From GCA-016699445 sp964555055 (lineage in GTDB: Bacteria; UBA10199; JACPAL01; GCA-016699445): a stretch of 64,000 nt of DNA. Location of the stretch: positions 196,391 through 260,390 of the forward strand of contig CAZKQW010000002.1 in assembly GCA_964555055.1 (NCBI GenBank), written 5' to 3'. Below the pieces are notes generated by a model. The model saw only the letters and a program-made list of their open reading frames with translations, made no database searches and was not told the DNA's origin. Of the stretch, positions 1 through 8,448 are shown in pieces (positions within the stretch are counted from its first letter, which is position 1; every line of letters starts with the position of its first letter). A program made the position numbers and the translations under genes.

Positions 1-3
1 AAG

Positions 4-51
4 TTTTGTCAAATATTATTAAGCAAAAATATTATACAGAAATTGACAAAA
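4..51 (+). promoter_or_regulatory. Promoter and inverted-repeat operator of the MerR/B12 regulator
   Basis: A -35-like TTGTCA (6-11) and a -10-like TATTAT (30-35) are 18 bp apart. A perfect 9-bp inverted repeat, TTTTGTCAA at 4-12 and TTGACAAAA at 43-51, brackets the -10 region, with one half overlapping the -35. MerR/CarH-type repressors often bind inverted repeats over their own promoter, so autoregulation is likely. The second half also looks like a -35 (TTGACA), but no matching -10 follows it. The binding role is inferred from position only. Confidence 0.5.
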
Positions 52-76
52 TGCTTATGATTAAGAAAATAAGGGG

Positions 77-952
77 ATGATGGAAAATTACAGCATCTTA
101 GCCGCGTCCGAAATTTCAGGGGCCTCTCCGGAAACCATCCGCGCCTGGGAAAGACGCTATGACGCCGTGCGGCCAAGACGCCTTCCTAACGGGAGACGCG
201 CCTACAGCTCCGCGGATGTGGAGAAATTAAAACTCCTCAACCGACTGACCCATGACGGCCATCCCATCGGACGCATTGCCTCCCTCGGTATCGGCGAGTT
301 GGCGCGGATCGCCGACAAACATCGCCCCATACATCACCCCTTAACCTCCCAAGCGATCGAAGGATTGAGGGATTTCGACATCGATAGGATCAGCGAGATT
401 TTAGAAAAGGCGAAGCTGGGCCTCGATACGAGAAGCTTTATCTTGGATTTCGCGTCCCCTCTCATGGCGGAAGTGGGCCAACGCGTCGAAACGAAGGAAA
501 TCTCCATCGCCCAAGAGCACCTCCTCTCGTCCTTATTGCGTTCCCATTTCGGATCCCTTCTCAAACTCTCCTACGCCGTGAAGCCGGAAAAATGGCTCCT
601 CTTCACCACGCCCGAGGGGGACTTCCATGAGTTCGGGATCCTCTTATGCGCGGCTCTTTGCCTCTCGCACCGGATCGGCGTCCATTACCTCGGACCCAAT
701 CTCCCTGCGGACGAACTCGCCGGCGCCGTATCACGGCTCCAGCCGACGGCGATCGTGATCGGCACGACACTTCTACCGAAGGAATTGAGGGAAATAAATT
801 TGTGCGAGTACTTCGATCAAATCGTCGAAGACACCTCGCCCAAAATTCCCATCTTCGTCGGCGGCGACGGCTACCATCCCAAGAAGGCTTCAAAGCGCAT
901 CACGTACGTCCCGTCGCTCCAAGCCTTCGACCGAAAGGTCGCCGGCCTATAA
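77..952 (+). CDS. MerR-family regulator with C-terminal cobalamin-binding domain (CarH/LitR-like)
   Basis: Predicted DNA-binding regulator of 291 aa. The N-terminal 70 residues are a MerR winged helix (SPETIRAWERRY, then RAYSSADVEKLKLL). The C-terminal half matches the B12-binding module of CarH/LitR/MeaB-like regulators. It has a four-helix segment with the EH pair (E147-H148) and a DxHxxG motif at 182-187, where H184 would be the lower cobalt ligand. In CarH a Trp lies ten residues before the EH pair and covers the adenosyl group; here that position is Val137, so light sensing through adenosylcobalamin may be altered. AAGGGG touches the first ATG, so the second ATG (80) is also possible. 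It converges on leuA with a 6-bp overlap, so the target is not evident from neighbours; genes left of the window were not seen. Confidence 0.8.
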   Translation: MMENYSILAASEISGASPETIRAWERRYDAVRPRRLPNGRRAYSSADVEKLKLLNRLTHDGHPIGRIASLGIGELARIADKHRPIHHPLTSQAIEGLRDFDIDRISEILEKAKLGLDTRSFILDFASPLMAEVGQRVETKEISIAQEHLLSSLLRSHFGSLLKLSYAVKPEKWLLFTTPEGDFHEFGILLCAALCLSHRIGVHYLGPNLPADELAGAVSRLQPTAIVIGTTLLPKELREINLCEYFDQIVEDTSPKIPIFVGGDGYHPKKASKRITYVPSLQAFDRKVAGL

Positions 953-2500
953 AGTCGGTTGGGGGGAAATGCGCTTCTCCAAGCAAAGGATGCGGTTGAG
1001 AGCCGCCACGTAGGCTTGCGCCGACGATACGATAATGTCCGTGTGCGCGCCGACCCCTCGCGCCGTCTTGCCGTCCAGATGCAGCTCGACCATCGTCTCG
1101 CCCTGGGCGTCCGTGCCTTCCGTCACGGCGTTCACCGTGTACTTCACCAAAGACCCCTTGAATTTCGAGATCTTCCTCAGCGCCTTGAAGGTCGCATCCA
1201 CCGGGCCCGCGCCCGTCTCCGTCACCTTGACCTTTTTCGCCTTCCCCTTTTTGGGGTTCACGGAGACTTGCACTACGGCCTTGGGTTTTTTCCGGCTGCC
1301 ACAGACGACGTCGACCGATTCCAGGACGAATTTCTCCATCGCGCTCTTGGCGCTGAGACCGGTCACGATCAATTCCAGATCTTCTTCGAAAATGCTCTTC
1401 TTCTTATCCGCCAGTTCCTTAAACCGGACGAAGGCTTGGTCCAAAGCTTCATCGGAGAGATCATAACCCATGCCCTTTAAGCGAGCCCGGAAGGCATGCC
1501 GGCCGGAGTGCTTTCCCAAGATGTAACGATGCTCCGTCAGCCCGATATCCGCGGGCTTCATGATCGAGTATGTCATCTCGTTCTTGAGAAGGCCGTCCTG
1601 GTGGATGCCGGACTCGTGGGCGAAGGCATTGGCGCCCACGATGGCTTTGTTCGGCTGCACGGAAATGCCGGTAATGGCCGTCAACAAGCGGCTCGTCGGG
1701 TAGATTTGCTCGGTGATGATACCGGTGGTGGGTCCCAGCTTATCCTGACGGATGTTCAAGGCCATCACCACTTCTTCCATCGAAGCGTTACCCGCGCGTT
1801 CGCCGATACCGTTGATCGTGCACTCCACCTGACGCGCGCCCTGCTCGATCGCGGCCAAGGAATTGGCCACAGCCAGTCCCAAGTCGTTATGGCAGTGGAC
1901 GCTGATCGTCGCGCGGTCGATGTTCGCGACTTTTTGCCTCAGATGGGCGATCAATTTCGAATACTCGGAGGGAATCGTGTAGCCCACCGTATCGGGCACG
2001 TTGATCGTCGTGGCTCCCGCCTCGATCACCGCCTGGTAGACCCGGGCCAAGTAGTCCCAATCGCTGCGTGTCGCGTCCTCGGCCGAGAACTCCACGTCCT
2101 CCGTGTATTTCTTGGCATGACGGACCGCCGCCACCGCGTCTTCCAGGACCTGCTCCCGGGACTTCCTCAATTTATACTTCAGATGGATATCGGAGGTGGC
2201 GATGAAGGTGTGGATACGCGTCCTCTGCGCGTCCCTGATGGCTTCCCAACACCGGTCGATATCGCCGGTATTGGCCCGCGACAGGCCGCAAATGATCGGG
2301 CCTTTCACTTCGCGAGCGATGCGCTGAACAGCCTCGAAATCGCCTCGTGAGGCAACCGGAAAGCCGGCTTCGATGATGTCCACGTTCAACCGGGCCAACT
2401 GATGCGCCATGCGCAACTTTTCCTCGGTATCCATGCTGTAGCCGGGCGACTGTTCGCCGTCCCGTAACGTCGTATCGAAAATTTTAACAAACGGATTCAT
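947..2500 (-). CDS. leuA: 2-isopropylmalate synthase
   Basis: Catalyses the first step of leucine synthesis, condensing acetyl-CoA with 2-ketoisovalerate. The 517 aa match a full-length enzyme. An HMGL-like TIM barrel begins with DTTLRDGEQSPG (9-20), HCHND (202-206) carries metal-binding histidines, and the last 120 residues form the LeuA dimerisation / leucine-regulatory domain. ATG at 2500 is preceded by AGG seven bases upstream. It is on the same strand as pssA-ilvN-ilvB and lies downstream of them, consistent with a branched-chain amino acid unit. A second LeuA-superfamily protein at 30259 has citramalate-synthase character, so this one is taken as the true LeuA. Confidence 0.95.
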   Translation of the reverse strand: MNPFVKIFDTTLRDGEQSPGYSMDTEEKLRMAHQLARLNVDIIEAGFPVASRGDFEAVQRIAREVKGPIICGLSRANTGDIDRCWEAIRDAQRTRIHTFIATSDIHLKYKLRKSREQVLEDAVAAVRHAKKYTEDVEFSAEDATRSDWDYLARVYQAVIEAGATTINVPDTVGYTIPSEYSKLIAHLRQKVANIDRATISVHCHNDLGLAVANSLAAIEQGARQVECTINGIGERAGNASMEEVVMALNIRQDKLGPTTGIITEQIYPTSRLLTAITGISVQPNKAIVGANAFAHESGIHQDGLLKNEMTYSIMKPADIGLTEHRYILGKHSGRHAFRARLKGMGYDLSDEALDQAFVRFKELADKKKSIFEEDLELIVTGLSAKSAMEKFVLESVDVVCGSRKKPKAVVQVSVNPKKGKAKKVKVTETGAGPVDATFKALRKISKFKGSLVKYTVNAVTEGTDAQGETMVELHLDGKTARGVGAHTDIIVSSAQAYVAALNRILCLEKRISPQPTL

Positions 2501-2557
2501 ATAATGACCTATAACCTTATAAGTTCTTGATGCGTTGTCGATGAAGGAGAGCGGAAA

Positions 2558-3358
2558 CTACTCGGATCCTGCCGCGGTCCGGTCGTTTTCCAAAACACGG
2601 AGCTGGGGAGGATTCTTCGCTTTCACTCTAGCTGATTTTTTTTGGCGTGTGATTAGGCTGGCCAGGCCTAGGAAAGGCCCGGAAAGCGCGTACGTGCAGG
2701 CACAGATGAAGAGGCCGATATTCGGATTGATGGCGATCGATCCGAATAAGATAGTGGCTCCGACCAGGAACAAAAAGAAGTTGCTCTTATTGACGTTGAA
2801 GTCCTTAAAGCTCGCGTAGCGTATCGAGCTCACCAGAAGAAACGCCAAGGCAGGCATGATCACCAACGCCACGGGAGTCTTCACCGTATCGAAGTCACGA
2901 AAACGATCTTGATAGAATAAAATGGTCATGATGATGACACCCGCTGCCGGAGGGGATGGCAATCCCTGAAACTTCCCCTTTTCCACCTTTCCGGCTTGGA
3001 CGTTAAAACGCGCTAATCTCAAGGCAACGCACGCGAAATAAATGAAGCATAAGAAAAATCCGACTTCCTTATAAGCATGGAGATTCCATTGATACATCAA
3101 AATGGCCGGCGCCAGTCCGAACGACGATAAATCGACCAGGGAATCGAACTCCTTCCCGAAATCGCTCTCCGCCTTCGCCATACGCGCCACGCGCCCGTCG
3201 ATCAGGTCAAAGAAGCCGGCGATGAAGATCGCCCAAGCCGCCTGGTTGAAATCGTGGCCGATCGACTTGATGATGGAGGCGAATCCGAAGAACATGCTCC
3301 CCGCCGTGCACAGGCTCGGCAAAACTTGAACGCCTCTTGAAATATTGGCTCGTTTCAT
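2558..3358 (-). CDS. pssA: CDP-diacylglycerol--serine O-phosphatidyltransferase
   Basis: Integral membrane enzyme making phosphatidylserine, the precursor of phosphatidylethanolamine. The CDP-alcohol phosphotransferase signature DG-x2-AR-x8-G-x3-D-x3-D is exact at residues 54-76 (DGRVAR, then G68, D72 and D76), and several hydrophobic segments follow. Length is 266 aa. The C-terminal tail is basic and polar. It begins 5 bp after ilvN ends, so it is probably co-transcribed with ilvBN and leuA. In Geobacter-like genomes psd and ilvC often sit in this cluster; neither is present in this window. Confidence 0.93.
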   Translation of the reverse strand: MKRANISRGVQVLPSLCTAGSMFFGFASIIKSIGHDFNQAAWAIFIAGFFDLIDGRVARMAKAESDFGKEFDSLVDLSSFGLAPAILMYQWNLHAYKEVGFFLCFIYFACVALRLARFNVQAGKVEKGKFQGLPSPPAAGVIIMTILFYQDRFRDFDTVKTPVALVIMPALAFLLVSSIRYASFKDFNVNKSNFFLFLVGATILFGSIAINPNIGLFICACTYALSGPFLGLASLITRQKKSARVKAKNPPQLRVLENDRTAAGSE

Positions 3359-3363
3359 AAAAT

Positions 3364-3627
3364 CTACTGACGGGGATGATACTCCTCTTGCCGGATATCT
3401 TCCACCGTAATTACGTTGATCAGTTTATTCAGCTGCTTGATGATTTGCTCGATGATCTGGGGGCTTCCGTGGGTCACGATCGTCATCTTCGACAGCGTGG
3501 AATCCTCCGTGGGAAAAACCGTCAGACTGTCGATATTATACCCCTTCGACGCGAAAAGACCCGCGATGCGCGCCAAGACGCCGAATTCGTTTTCCACCAG
3601 CACTTCTATCGTATGGGAAAATTCCAT
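3364..3627 (-). CDS. ilvN: Acetolactate synthase small (regulatory) subunit, single-ACT form
   Basis: Regulatory subunit that activates the catalytic subunit encoded just upstream and normally confers valine feedback. The whole 87-aa protein is one ACT domain with the conserved stretch from FGVLARIAGLF through KGYNIDSLTV at about residues 16-38. Most IlvN/IlvH proteins are near 160 aa with a second C-terminal domain; this length resembles E. coli IlvM or IlvN. The stop is clean and pssA follows after 5 bp, so the short form appears intact, not truncated. It lies 15 bp downstream of ilvB. Confidence 0.88.
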   Translation of the reverse strand: MEFSHTIEVLVENEFGVLARIAGLFASKGYNIDSLTVFPTEDSTLSKMTIVTHGSPQIIEQIIKQLNKLINVITVEDIRQEEYHPRQ

Positions 3628-3642
3628 GTATACGCTCGCTCA

Positions 3643-5343
3643 TTAGGCTAACAGCATATCATCCAACGCCTTGCCCGCAGGCACCATCGGGAGGACGTTT
3701 TCCTCCTCGGCCACTTGGAAATCGATCAAGACGGGTTTCTTGACCTTCAAAGACTCCAGCAAAACGCCTTCGACGTCCTTGGGCTTGTCGCACACGAACC
3801 CGACCGCCCCGTAGGCCTCCGCCAACTTCACGAAATCGGGCATCGCGTGCATCTCGGATTCGGAGTAGCGGCGGCCGTAGAAATATTCCTGCCACTGCCT
3901 CACCATCCCTAAATAACCGTTGTTGATGATCGCCGTCTTGACGGGGAGGTTGTATTGCACCGCCGTCGCCATCTCCTGGATGTTCATCTGGATGCTGCCG
4001 TCCCCGGAGATGCAGAAAACCGTTTCCTGCGGGTAGGCCACCTGCGCCCCGATCGCGGCCGGCAAACCGTAGCCCATCGTCCCCAGCCCTCCCGAAGTGC
4101 ACCATTTACGGGGCTGGATGAAGGGGAAAATCTGCGCCGTCCACATCTGATGCTGACCGACGTCGGTCGTGATGATGGTTTTGCCCTGCGTCACGTCGTA
4201 GATCTTTTGAATCACATATTGGGGTCTCAGAGCGCCGGCCATGTCCTGAGGGTAGTAGATCGGGTGCTCTTTCTTCCACGTCTTAATTTGCTGGTGCCAG
4301 CCTTCCACCGAATCATAATACGCCTTCGTGCGCTTCGGATCCTTGTCCACGATGGCGAGCAACTTCTGCAGCACTTCCTTGGCGTCGCCGACCAGTCCCA
4401 CGTCGACGGCGACGTTCTTCCCGATCGAGCTCGCGTCGATGTCCAGATGGATCTTCTTCGCTCCCGTCGCGAACTTCTTCAAGTCACCCGTCACGCGGTC
4501 GTCGAAGCGAGGGCCCAAGGCGATCAGGAGGTCGGCGTTGTTCATGGCCATGTTGGCCCAATAGCCGCCATGCATGCCGATCATCCCCATCGACAAGTCG
4601 TGGTTCCCCGGGAAACCGCCCAAACCCATCAGCGTGATGCCGACAGGCAAATTCAATTTTTCGGCGAATTGGCGCACGAGATCCGAAGCCCCGGAAGCCA
4701 CGACGCCGCCGCCCATGTAGAGGACGGGACGCTTCGATCGGTAAATCAGTTCGATCGCCTCTTCCATGGGGCCAGCCGCCGGGACTTTTTCGGGCTTATA
4801 ACCGCGCAAATTGACTTCTTTGATCCCCGTGTATTCCGCCGTCGCTAAAGTCACGTCCTTCGGAACGTCCACCAACACCGGTCCCGGCCTGCCCGTGCTC
4901 GCGATGAAATAAGCTTGCCGCAGGATGCGCTCGAGATCGTTGACGTCCTTCACCAGGTAGTTGTGCTTCGTGCACGGCCGCGTGATGCCGACGATATCCG
5001 CCTCTTGAAACGCGTCGTTGCCGATCAAATTCACCGGCACTTGCCCTGTAATACACAGCATGGGCACGGAATCCATCATCGCCGTCACCAAGCCGGTGAC
5101 CGTATTCGTGGCCCCAGGGCCAGACGTGGCCAAGCAGACTCCGGGCTTTCCTGTCACGCGCCCATAGGCGTCCGCCATATGCGTGGCACCTTGTTCATGA
5201 CGCACCAGGTAGTGCTTAATTTTATCCTGCTTATAGATCTCGTCGTAGAGATAGAGGAGCACGCCGCCCGGATAACCGAAAATGGAATCCACGCCTAAAT
5301 CCGCGAGCGTTTTGAGCAATATCTGGGCACCGGTCATTTTCAT
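3643..5343 (-). CDS. ilvB: Acetolactate synthase large (catalytic) subunit
   Basis: ThDP-dependent enzyme forming acetolactate or acetohydroxybutyrate for valine, leucine and isoleucine. The 566 aa are full length. The N-terminal pyrimidine-binding domain has GYPGGV and the catalytic Glu50 (RHEQGATHMADAYGR), the middle domain follows, and the C-terminal PP domain has GDGSIQMN and the distal NN of the GDG-x-NN motif. Two ATGs (5343 and 5337) fit; the first has GGA nine bases upstream. The 65-bp gap to tsaB contains TTGACA without a convincing -10, so the operon start is unresolved. Confidence 0.95.
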   Translation of the reverse strand: MKMTGAQILLKTLADLGVDSIFGYPGGVLLYLYDEIYKQDKIKHYLVRHEQGATHMADAYGRVTGKPGVCLATSGPGATNTVTGLVTAMMDSVPMLCITGQVPVNLIGNDAFQEADIVGITRPCTKHNYLVKDVNDLERILRQAYFIASTGRPGPVLVDVPKDVTLATAEYTGIKEVNLRGYKPEKVPAAGPMEEAIELIYRSKRPVLYMGGGVVASGASDLVRQFAEKLNLPVGITLMGLGGFPGNHDLSMGMIGMHGGYWANMAMNNADLLIALGPRFDDRVTGDLKKFATGAKKIHLDIDASSIGKNVAVDVGLVGDAKEVLQKLLAIVDKDPKRTKAYYDSVEGWHQQIKTWKKEHPIYYPQDMAGALRPQYVIQKIYDVTQGKTIITTDVGQHQMWTAQIFPFIQPRKWCTSGGLGTMGYGLPAAIGAQVAYPQETVFCISGDGSIQMNIQEMATAVQYNLPVKTAIINNGYLGMVRQWQEYFYGRRYSESEMHAMPDFVKLAEAYGAVGFVCDKPKDVEGVLLESLKVKKPVLIDFQVAEEENVLPMVPAGKALDDMLLA

Positions 5344-5408
5344 AGGAAATCCAGTTTTTTCGCCGTCCCTCTTGAGTTTGTCAAACAGTTTTGGGGATTT
5401 ATGAGACT

Positions 5409-6107
5409 TTAACCGGGAAACCGAAGGTAATTCGGAACGACCGCTTTTTCTAAGTTTGGCGACTTGGAAAATTCCTCAAAGGCTAAAAATCCGACATGGC
5501 TTGCACGCGGCATATGGAGGGGAAACGGCGCCGCGATCAGCCGCTCAGGTCCCAGGGAGGCTATCTCCTCCCATGCGATGCCGACGCCGTTGCCAAGAAC
5601 CAAAAAAGACAAGTCTTTCTCCACTTTTTCCATCTCTTCCCTCAAGACCCGGGGAGCGATGACACCCTCCTCTCCGAAAAGGACGACATCTTTCCCACCC
5701 CAAACGTAGAGCCCGGCGTAGACCTCGCCTCGGAACGCGTTCAGAAGCGGCAAGACCACCCCGTCAAACCCGAAACCATTCATGGCCAGCGCCTTGAGTG
5801 TCGAAACGCCGACGAGAGGCTTCCCTGTCGAGAGGGCGAACCCTTGGGCCGCCGCGATCCCGATCCGCAACCCCGTGAACGAGCCGGGACCGACGGAAAC
5901 CGCGAAGAGATCGATCTCGGAAAGTGCGCATCCGCATTGACTCAAGAGTTGATCCACCATGGGCAGCAGCCGCTCGGAATGCTGGACGGACACGGAAAGG
6001 GTGATCTCCCCGACGATCTTCCGCTCCGTGTCGGAAGCCCCTTCGGGCATTTCCAGGAGAGCGACGCTCCCGGTGAGGGTCGACGTTTCGAGGGCGAGGA
6101 TTTTCAT
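5409..6107 (-). CDS. tsaB: tRNA N6-threonylcarbamoyladenosine synthesis protein TsaB
   Basis: Inactive-ASKHA scaffold that partners TsaD and TsaE in t6A37 modification of ANN-decoding tRNAs. The 232 aa begin with MKILALETS and contain SVGPGSFTGLRIG (71-83), the TsaB hallmark. The other partner, tsaE, is at 33029 in this window; tsaD is not seen. In many delta-proteobacteria tsaB follows rseP directly; here an opposite-strand gene (6190-7062) separates them. There is no clear Shine-Dalgarno sequence before the ATG. The protein is slightly shorter at the C-terminus than some homologues but keeps the core. Confidence 0.92.
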   Translation of the reverse strand: MKILALETSTLTGSVALLEMPEGASDTERKIVGEITLSVSVQHSERLLPMVDQLLSQCGCALSEIDLFAVSVGPGSFTGLRIGIAAAQGFALSTGKPLVGVSTLKALAMNGFGFDGVVLPLLNAFRGEVYAGLYVWGGKDVVLFGEEGVIAPRVLREEMEKVEKDLSFLVLGNGVGIAWEEIASLGPERLIAAPFPLHMPRASHVGFLAFEEFSKSPNLEKAVVPNYLRFPG

Positions 6108-6189
6108 TTTAAAAAAGTGTTCGGACGATAAAAAATTAGCAACCTTTATTTAGAGGTACCGATGGCTGCGTAAAGATTAAGGAGATATC

Positions 6190-7062
6190 ATGCCCCTCAC
6201 GACATCGAGCATCGCGACTTTTTTAGGAGTTCTCCAAACCCTTCCTCCGGAACTTCAGAGACTAACCAATGGTGTCCCGATCAACCAGTTACCCGCACCT
6301 GTCGCAAAAAAGTTAACCGATGAGGGAAGAGCAGCTTGGCTAGAATTAATCAATGGAGATCATGGTTCTATCTCCATTACGGATCTCTCAAGCGCTACGG
6401 TGATGAATAAGCAAAATATAAGGGGCCGTATCCTTCAGGGCGCCGTCACTATACCCCAAATCTTGGCGGTCGCCGCCGCTTATGAGTCGACCGGACAATT
6501 ACCTATGATTGAAATCGTAAGAGACCGTTTTCATGCCTTGCAATATAGAGTCTTTTCAGCGGCGGACTATGAAGTTTTACTCGCCGCCGAATACCTTGGA
6601 CTATCTTATCTCCGGGTTAAAATTACCGAAGCGCCGGAGGATTACGACTGGAAATGCCCTCCTCCCGGAAAGATAGAGCATACACAATCGCTAGAAGATC
6701 TGCAGAATGTCGGTTCTCACAATTCCGCACTCATCAATGCGACAGAATCCGGGAGAGCCAGCCTATTAAAGCTCTTACTAAGAACTTGGGGAATCGATTT
6801 TAACGAGATTCTAGTTGTCGACGCAAAAATTCCTATTCAAGGTCTGCTCGTTGACGCGACCTCACCAAATGAATACGGGACCCGAAGCTGGTTTAGCAGG
6901 AATCCCCCTATCGGGCCGGCGGAAGTCGCTTTCATTATCCCGAAGAGATGCGCTCGTATGCTGCCCCAATCAGGAGCGAATGGTTGGGAAATCATTGAAA
7001 AGCCTAATGTCGTCTTAAGCGTCAATTTTCAAAATGGCGACATCGCTCTCACGAGAAACTAA
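6190..7062 (+). CDS. Protein of unknown function inserted between tsaB and rseP
   Basis: I do not recognise this 290-aa protein. It has no signal peptide or membrane segment and is mixed alpha/beta. The N-terminal half is helical (LTDEGRAAWLELI, then the Ala-rich PQILAVAAAYES), and a C-terminal region from about residue 200 is rich in strands (NEILVVDAKI, AEVAFIIPKRC, NVVLSVNFQNGDIAL). Only three Cys are visible and no catalytic motif. AAGGAG at 6179-6184, five bases before the ATG, gives firm support for the start. It runs against the flanking housekeeping genes and ends only 3 bp from the rseP stop. Codon use is more AT-rich than the neighbours, suggesting later acquisition. Confidence 0.75.
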   Translation: MPLTTSSIATFLGVLQTLPPELQRLTNGVPINQLPAPVAKKLTDEGRAAWLELINGDHGSISITDLSSATVMNKQNIRGRILQGAVTIPQILAVAAAYESTGQLPMIEIVRDRFHALQYRVFSAADYEVLLAAEYLGLSYLRVKITEAPEDYDWKCPPPGKIEHTQSLEDLQNVGSHNSALINATESGRASLLKLLLRTWGIDFNEILVVDAKIPIQGLLVDATSPNEYGTRSWFSRNPPIGPAEVAFIIPKRCARMLPQSGANGWEIIEKPNVVLSVNFQNGDIALTRN

Positions 7063-7065
7063 GCT

Positions 7066-8448
7066 CTAAAAATAACCGCGAATCTTCGCGATCATCCCGG
7101 AAAAATCCCACAAGCTTTGGATGTCGTTCAGGGTCACCAGCAGCATGAGGGAGATCAAGAGGACGAAACCCGCCTGTTCGGCCCATGCGCGCACCTTGAC
7201 CGAGACTGGGCGGCGCGTGACGGTTTCCACCGCGAAGAAGAAAAGATGGCCTCCGTCCAACACGGGAAGCGGCAATAGGTTCAACAGACCCAACTGGATG
7301 CTCAAGAAGCAGAGGAAGAATAGGAAATCCGATAGGCCGGATTTCGCGGCCATGGCGGATGCCTGCGCGATGCGGATCGGACCGCCCAGCGTTTTATAGG
7401 AAAGGTCGAAGCTGACCAGGCGCTTTAAGACAGACAAAGTCATCCCGCACAGCTTGAGGTTTTCCTCCGTGCCTTTCTTGAAGGCTTCGACCAAACCGTA
7501 CTTCTTTTTCGTATACGCGTCGCTATGGCGGCTAGTGTCCTTCTTGACGCCCATCAGCCATTTCTTCAGGCTCTCGTCGTATTTGGGAGTGACGGCTAGC
7601 ACCTCGGTTTTTCCGTCGCGACTGATCGTCACGGAAAGGCCCTTCCCCGCGCTCTCCCCCACTTTATCCGACATGTCCGTCCAGGTTTGGATGGGTTGGT
7701 CGTTCACGGCGAGGACGACGTCTCCCACACGCATCCCGCCCGCATCCGCGGGGCCTCCCGGGCTGACTTCGTCGATGACCGGGTCGTTGCCGATGAAATA
7801 ACTCGGCTCGATTCCCGAAAAGCCCGCTTGCGTTTCCTTATTTTTCTCGAGGGCGACCGGCTTGTCCAAAAGCGCTCCACCGCGACTGACTTTGAAGACG
7901 ACCGTTTCGTCGGCATGCAGCATCACGTAGTTGATTACCGACTTCCAATCAGCGAACGTTTCTTCGCTTCCGTCCTTCTCGCGCGAGATCGAAAGGATCT
8001 CGTCGCCCTTTTCCAATCCGGCCTTTTCCGCGGGGGATCCCTGGCGTACGCCGACGACCACGGGTTTTTGATCCAAATACACGGGCTCTATCCGTCCGAT
8101 CATGAAGATGACCGGCATCACGAGGGCCGCCAAGAGGAGGTTCATGAAAGGTCCGGCGAACACCACGATGGAGCGGCGCCAGATCGGTTTCTTGGAGTAC
8201 GCTTTTTCAGGAGGGATGTCGGGATCCGGGTTATTGGGATCCTCCCCCATCATCTTGACGTAACCGCCGAAAGGAAGGGCCGACACCGTATAGAGCGTTT
8301 CGCCTCTCCGGAAAGAAATCAGCTTGGGACCGAATCCGATGGAAAAGACTTCGACGCCGATGCCTTGTTTCTTGGCCGCGTAAAAATGCCCGAACTCGTG
8401 CACGAAAACCAAGACTCCCAAGGCAATGATGAAATAAAGAATGGTCAT
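7066..8448 (-). CDS. rseP: Site-2 intramembrane zinc metalloprotease RseP
   Basis: Inner-membrane protease that cleaves anti-sigma factors and other membrane substrates in envelope-stress signalling. HEFGH at residues 17-21 is the zinc site in the first transmembrane segment, and LNLLPLPVLDGGHL at 389-402 supplies the third ligand. Two PDZ domains lie between them (about 120-200 and 215-300, with SPAEKAGLEKGDEIL and PADAGGMRVGDVVL). The 460 aa are full length. The start overlaps the dxr stop by 4 bp (ATGA), so the two are translationally coupled. Confidence 0.95.
   Translation of the reverse strand: MTILYFIIALGVLVFVHEFGHFYAAKKQGIGVEVFSIGFGPKLISFRRGETLYTVSALPFGGYVKMMGEDPNNPDPDIPPEKAYSKKPIWRRSIVVFAGPFMNLLLAALVMPVIFMIGRIEPVYLDQKPVVVGVRQGSPAEKAGLEKGDEILSISREKDGSEETFADWKSVINYVMLHADETVVFKVSRGGALLDKPVALEKNKETQAGFSGIEPSYFIGNDPVIDEVSPGGPADAGGMRVGDVVLAVNDQPIQTWTDMSDKVGESAGKGLSVTISRDGKTEVLAVTPKYDESLKKWLMGVKKDTSRHSDAYTKKKYGLVEAFKKGTEENLKLCGMTLSVLKRLVSFDLSYKTLGGPIRIAQASAMAAKSGLSDFLFFLCFLSIQLGLLNLLPLPVLDGGHLFFFAVETVTRRPVSVKVRAWAEQAGFVLLISLMLLVTLNDIQSLWDFSGMIAKIRGYF

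Noticed and set aside
43..76. Second sigma-70 promoter using TTGACA at 43-48
   Set aside because: No acceptable -10 occurs at 15-19 bp; the element is better explained as an operator arm.
959..2350. Long plus-strand frames opposite leuA
   Set aside because: No ribosome-binding sites or family signatures; the leuA frame is complete and conserved.
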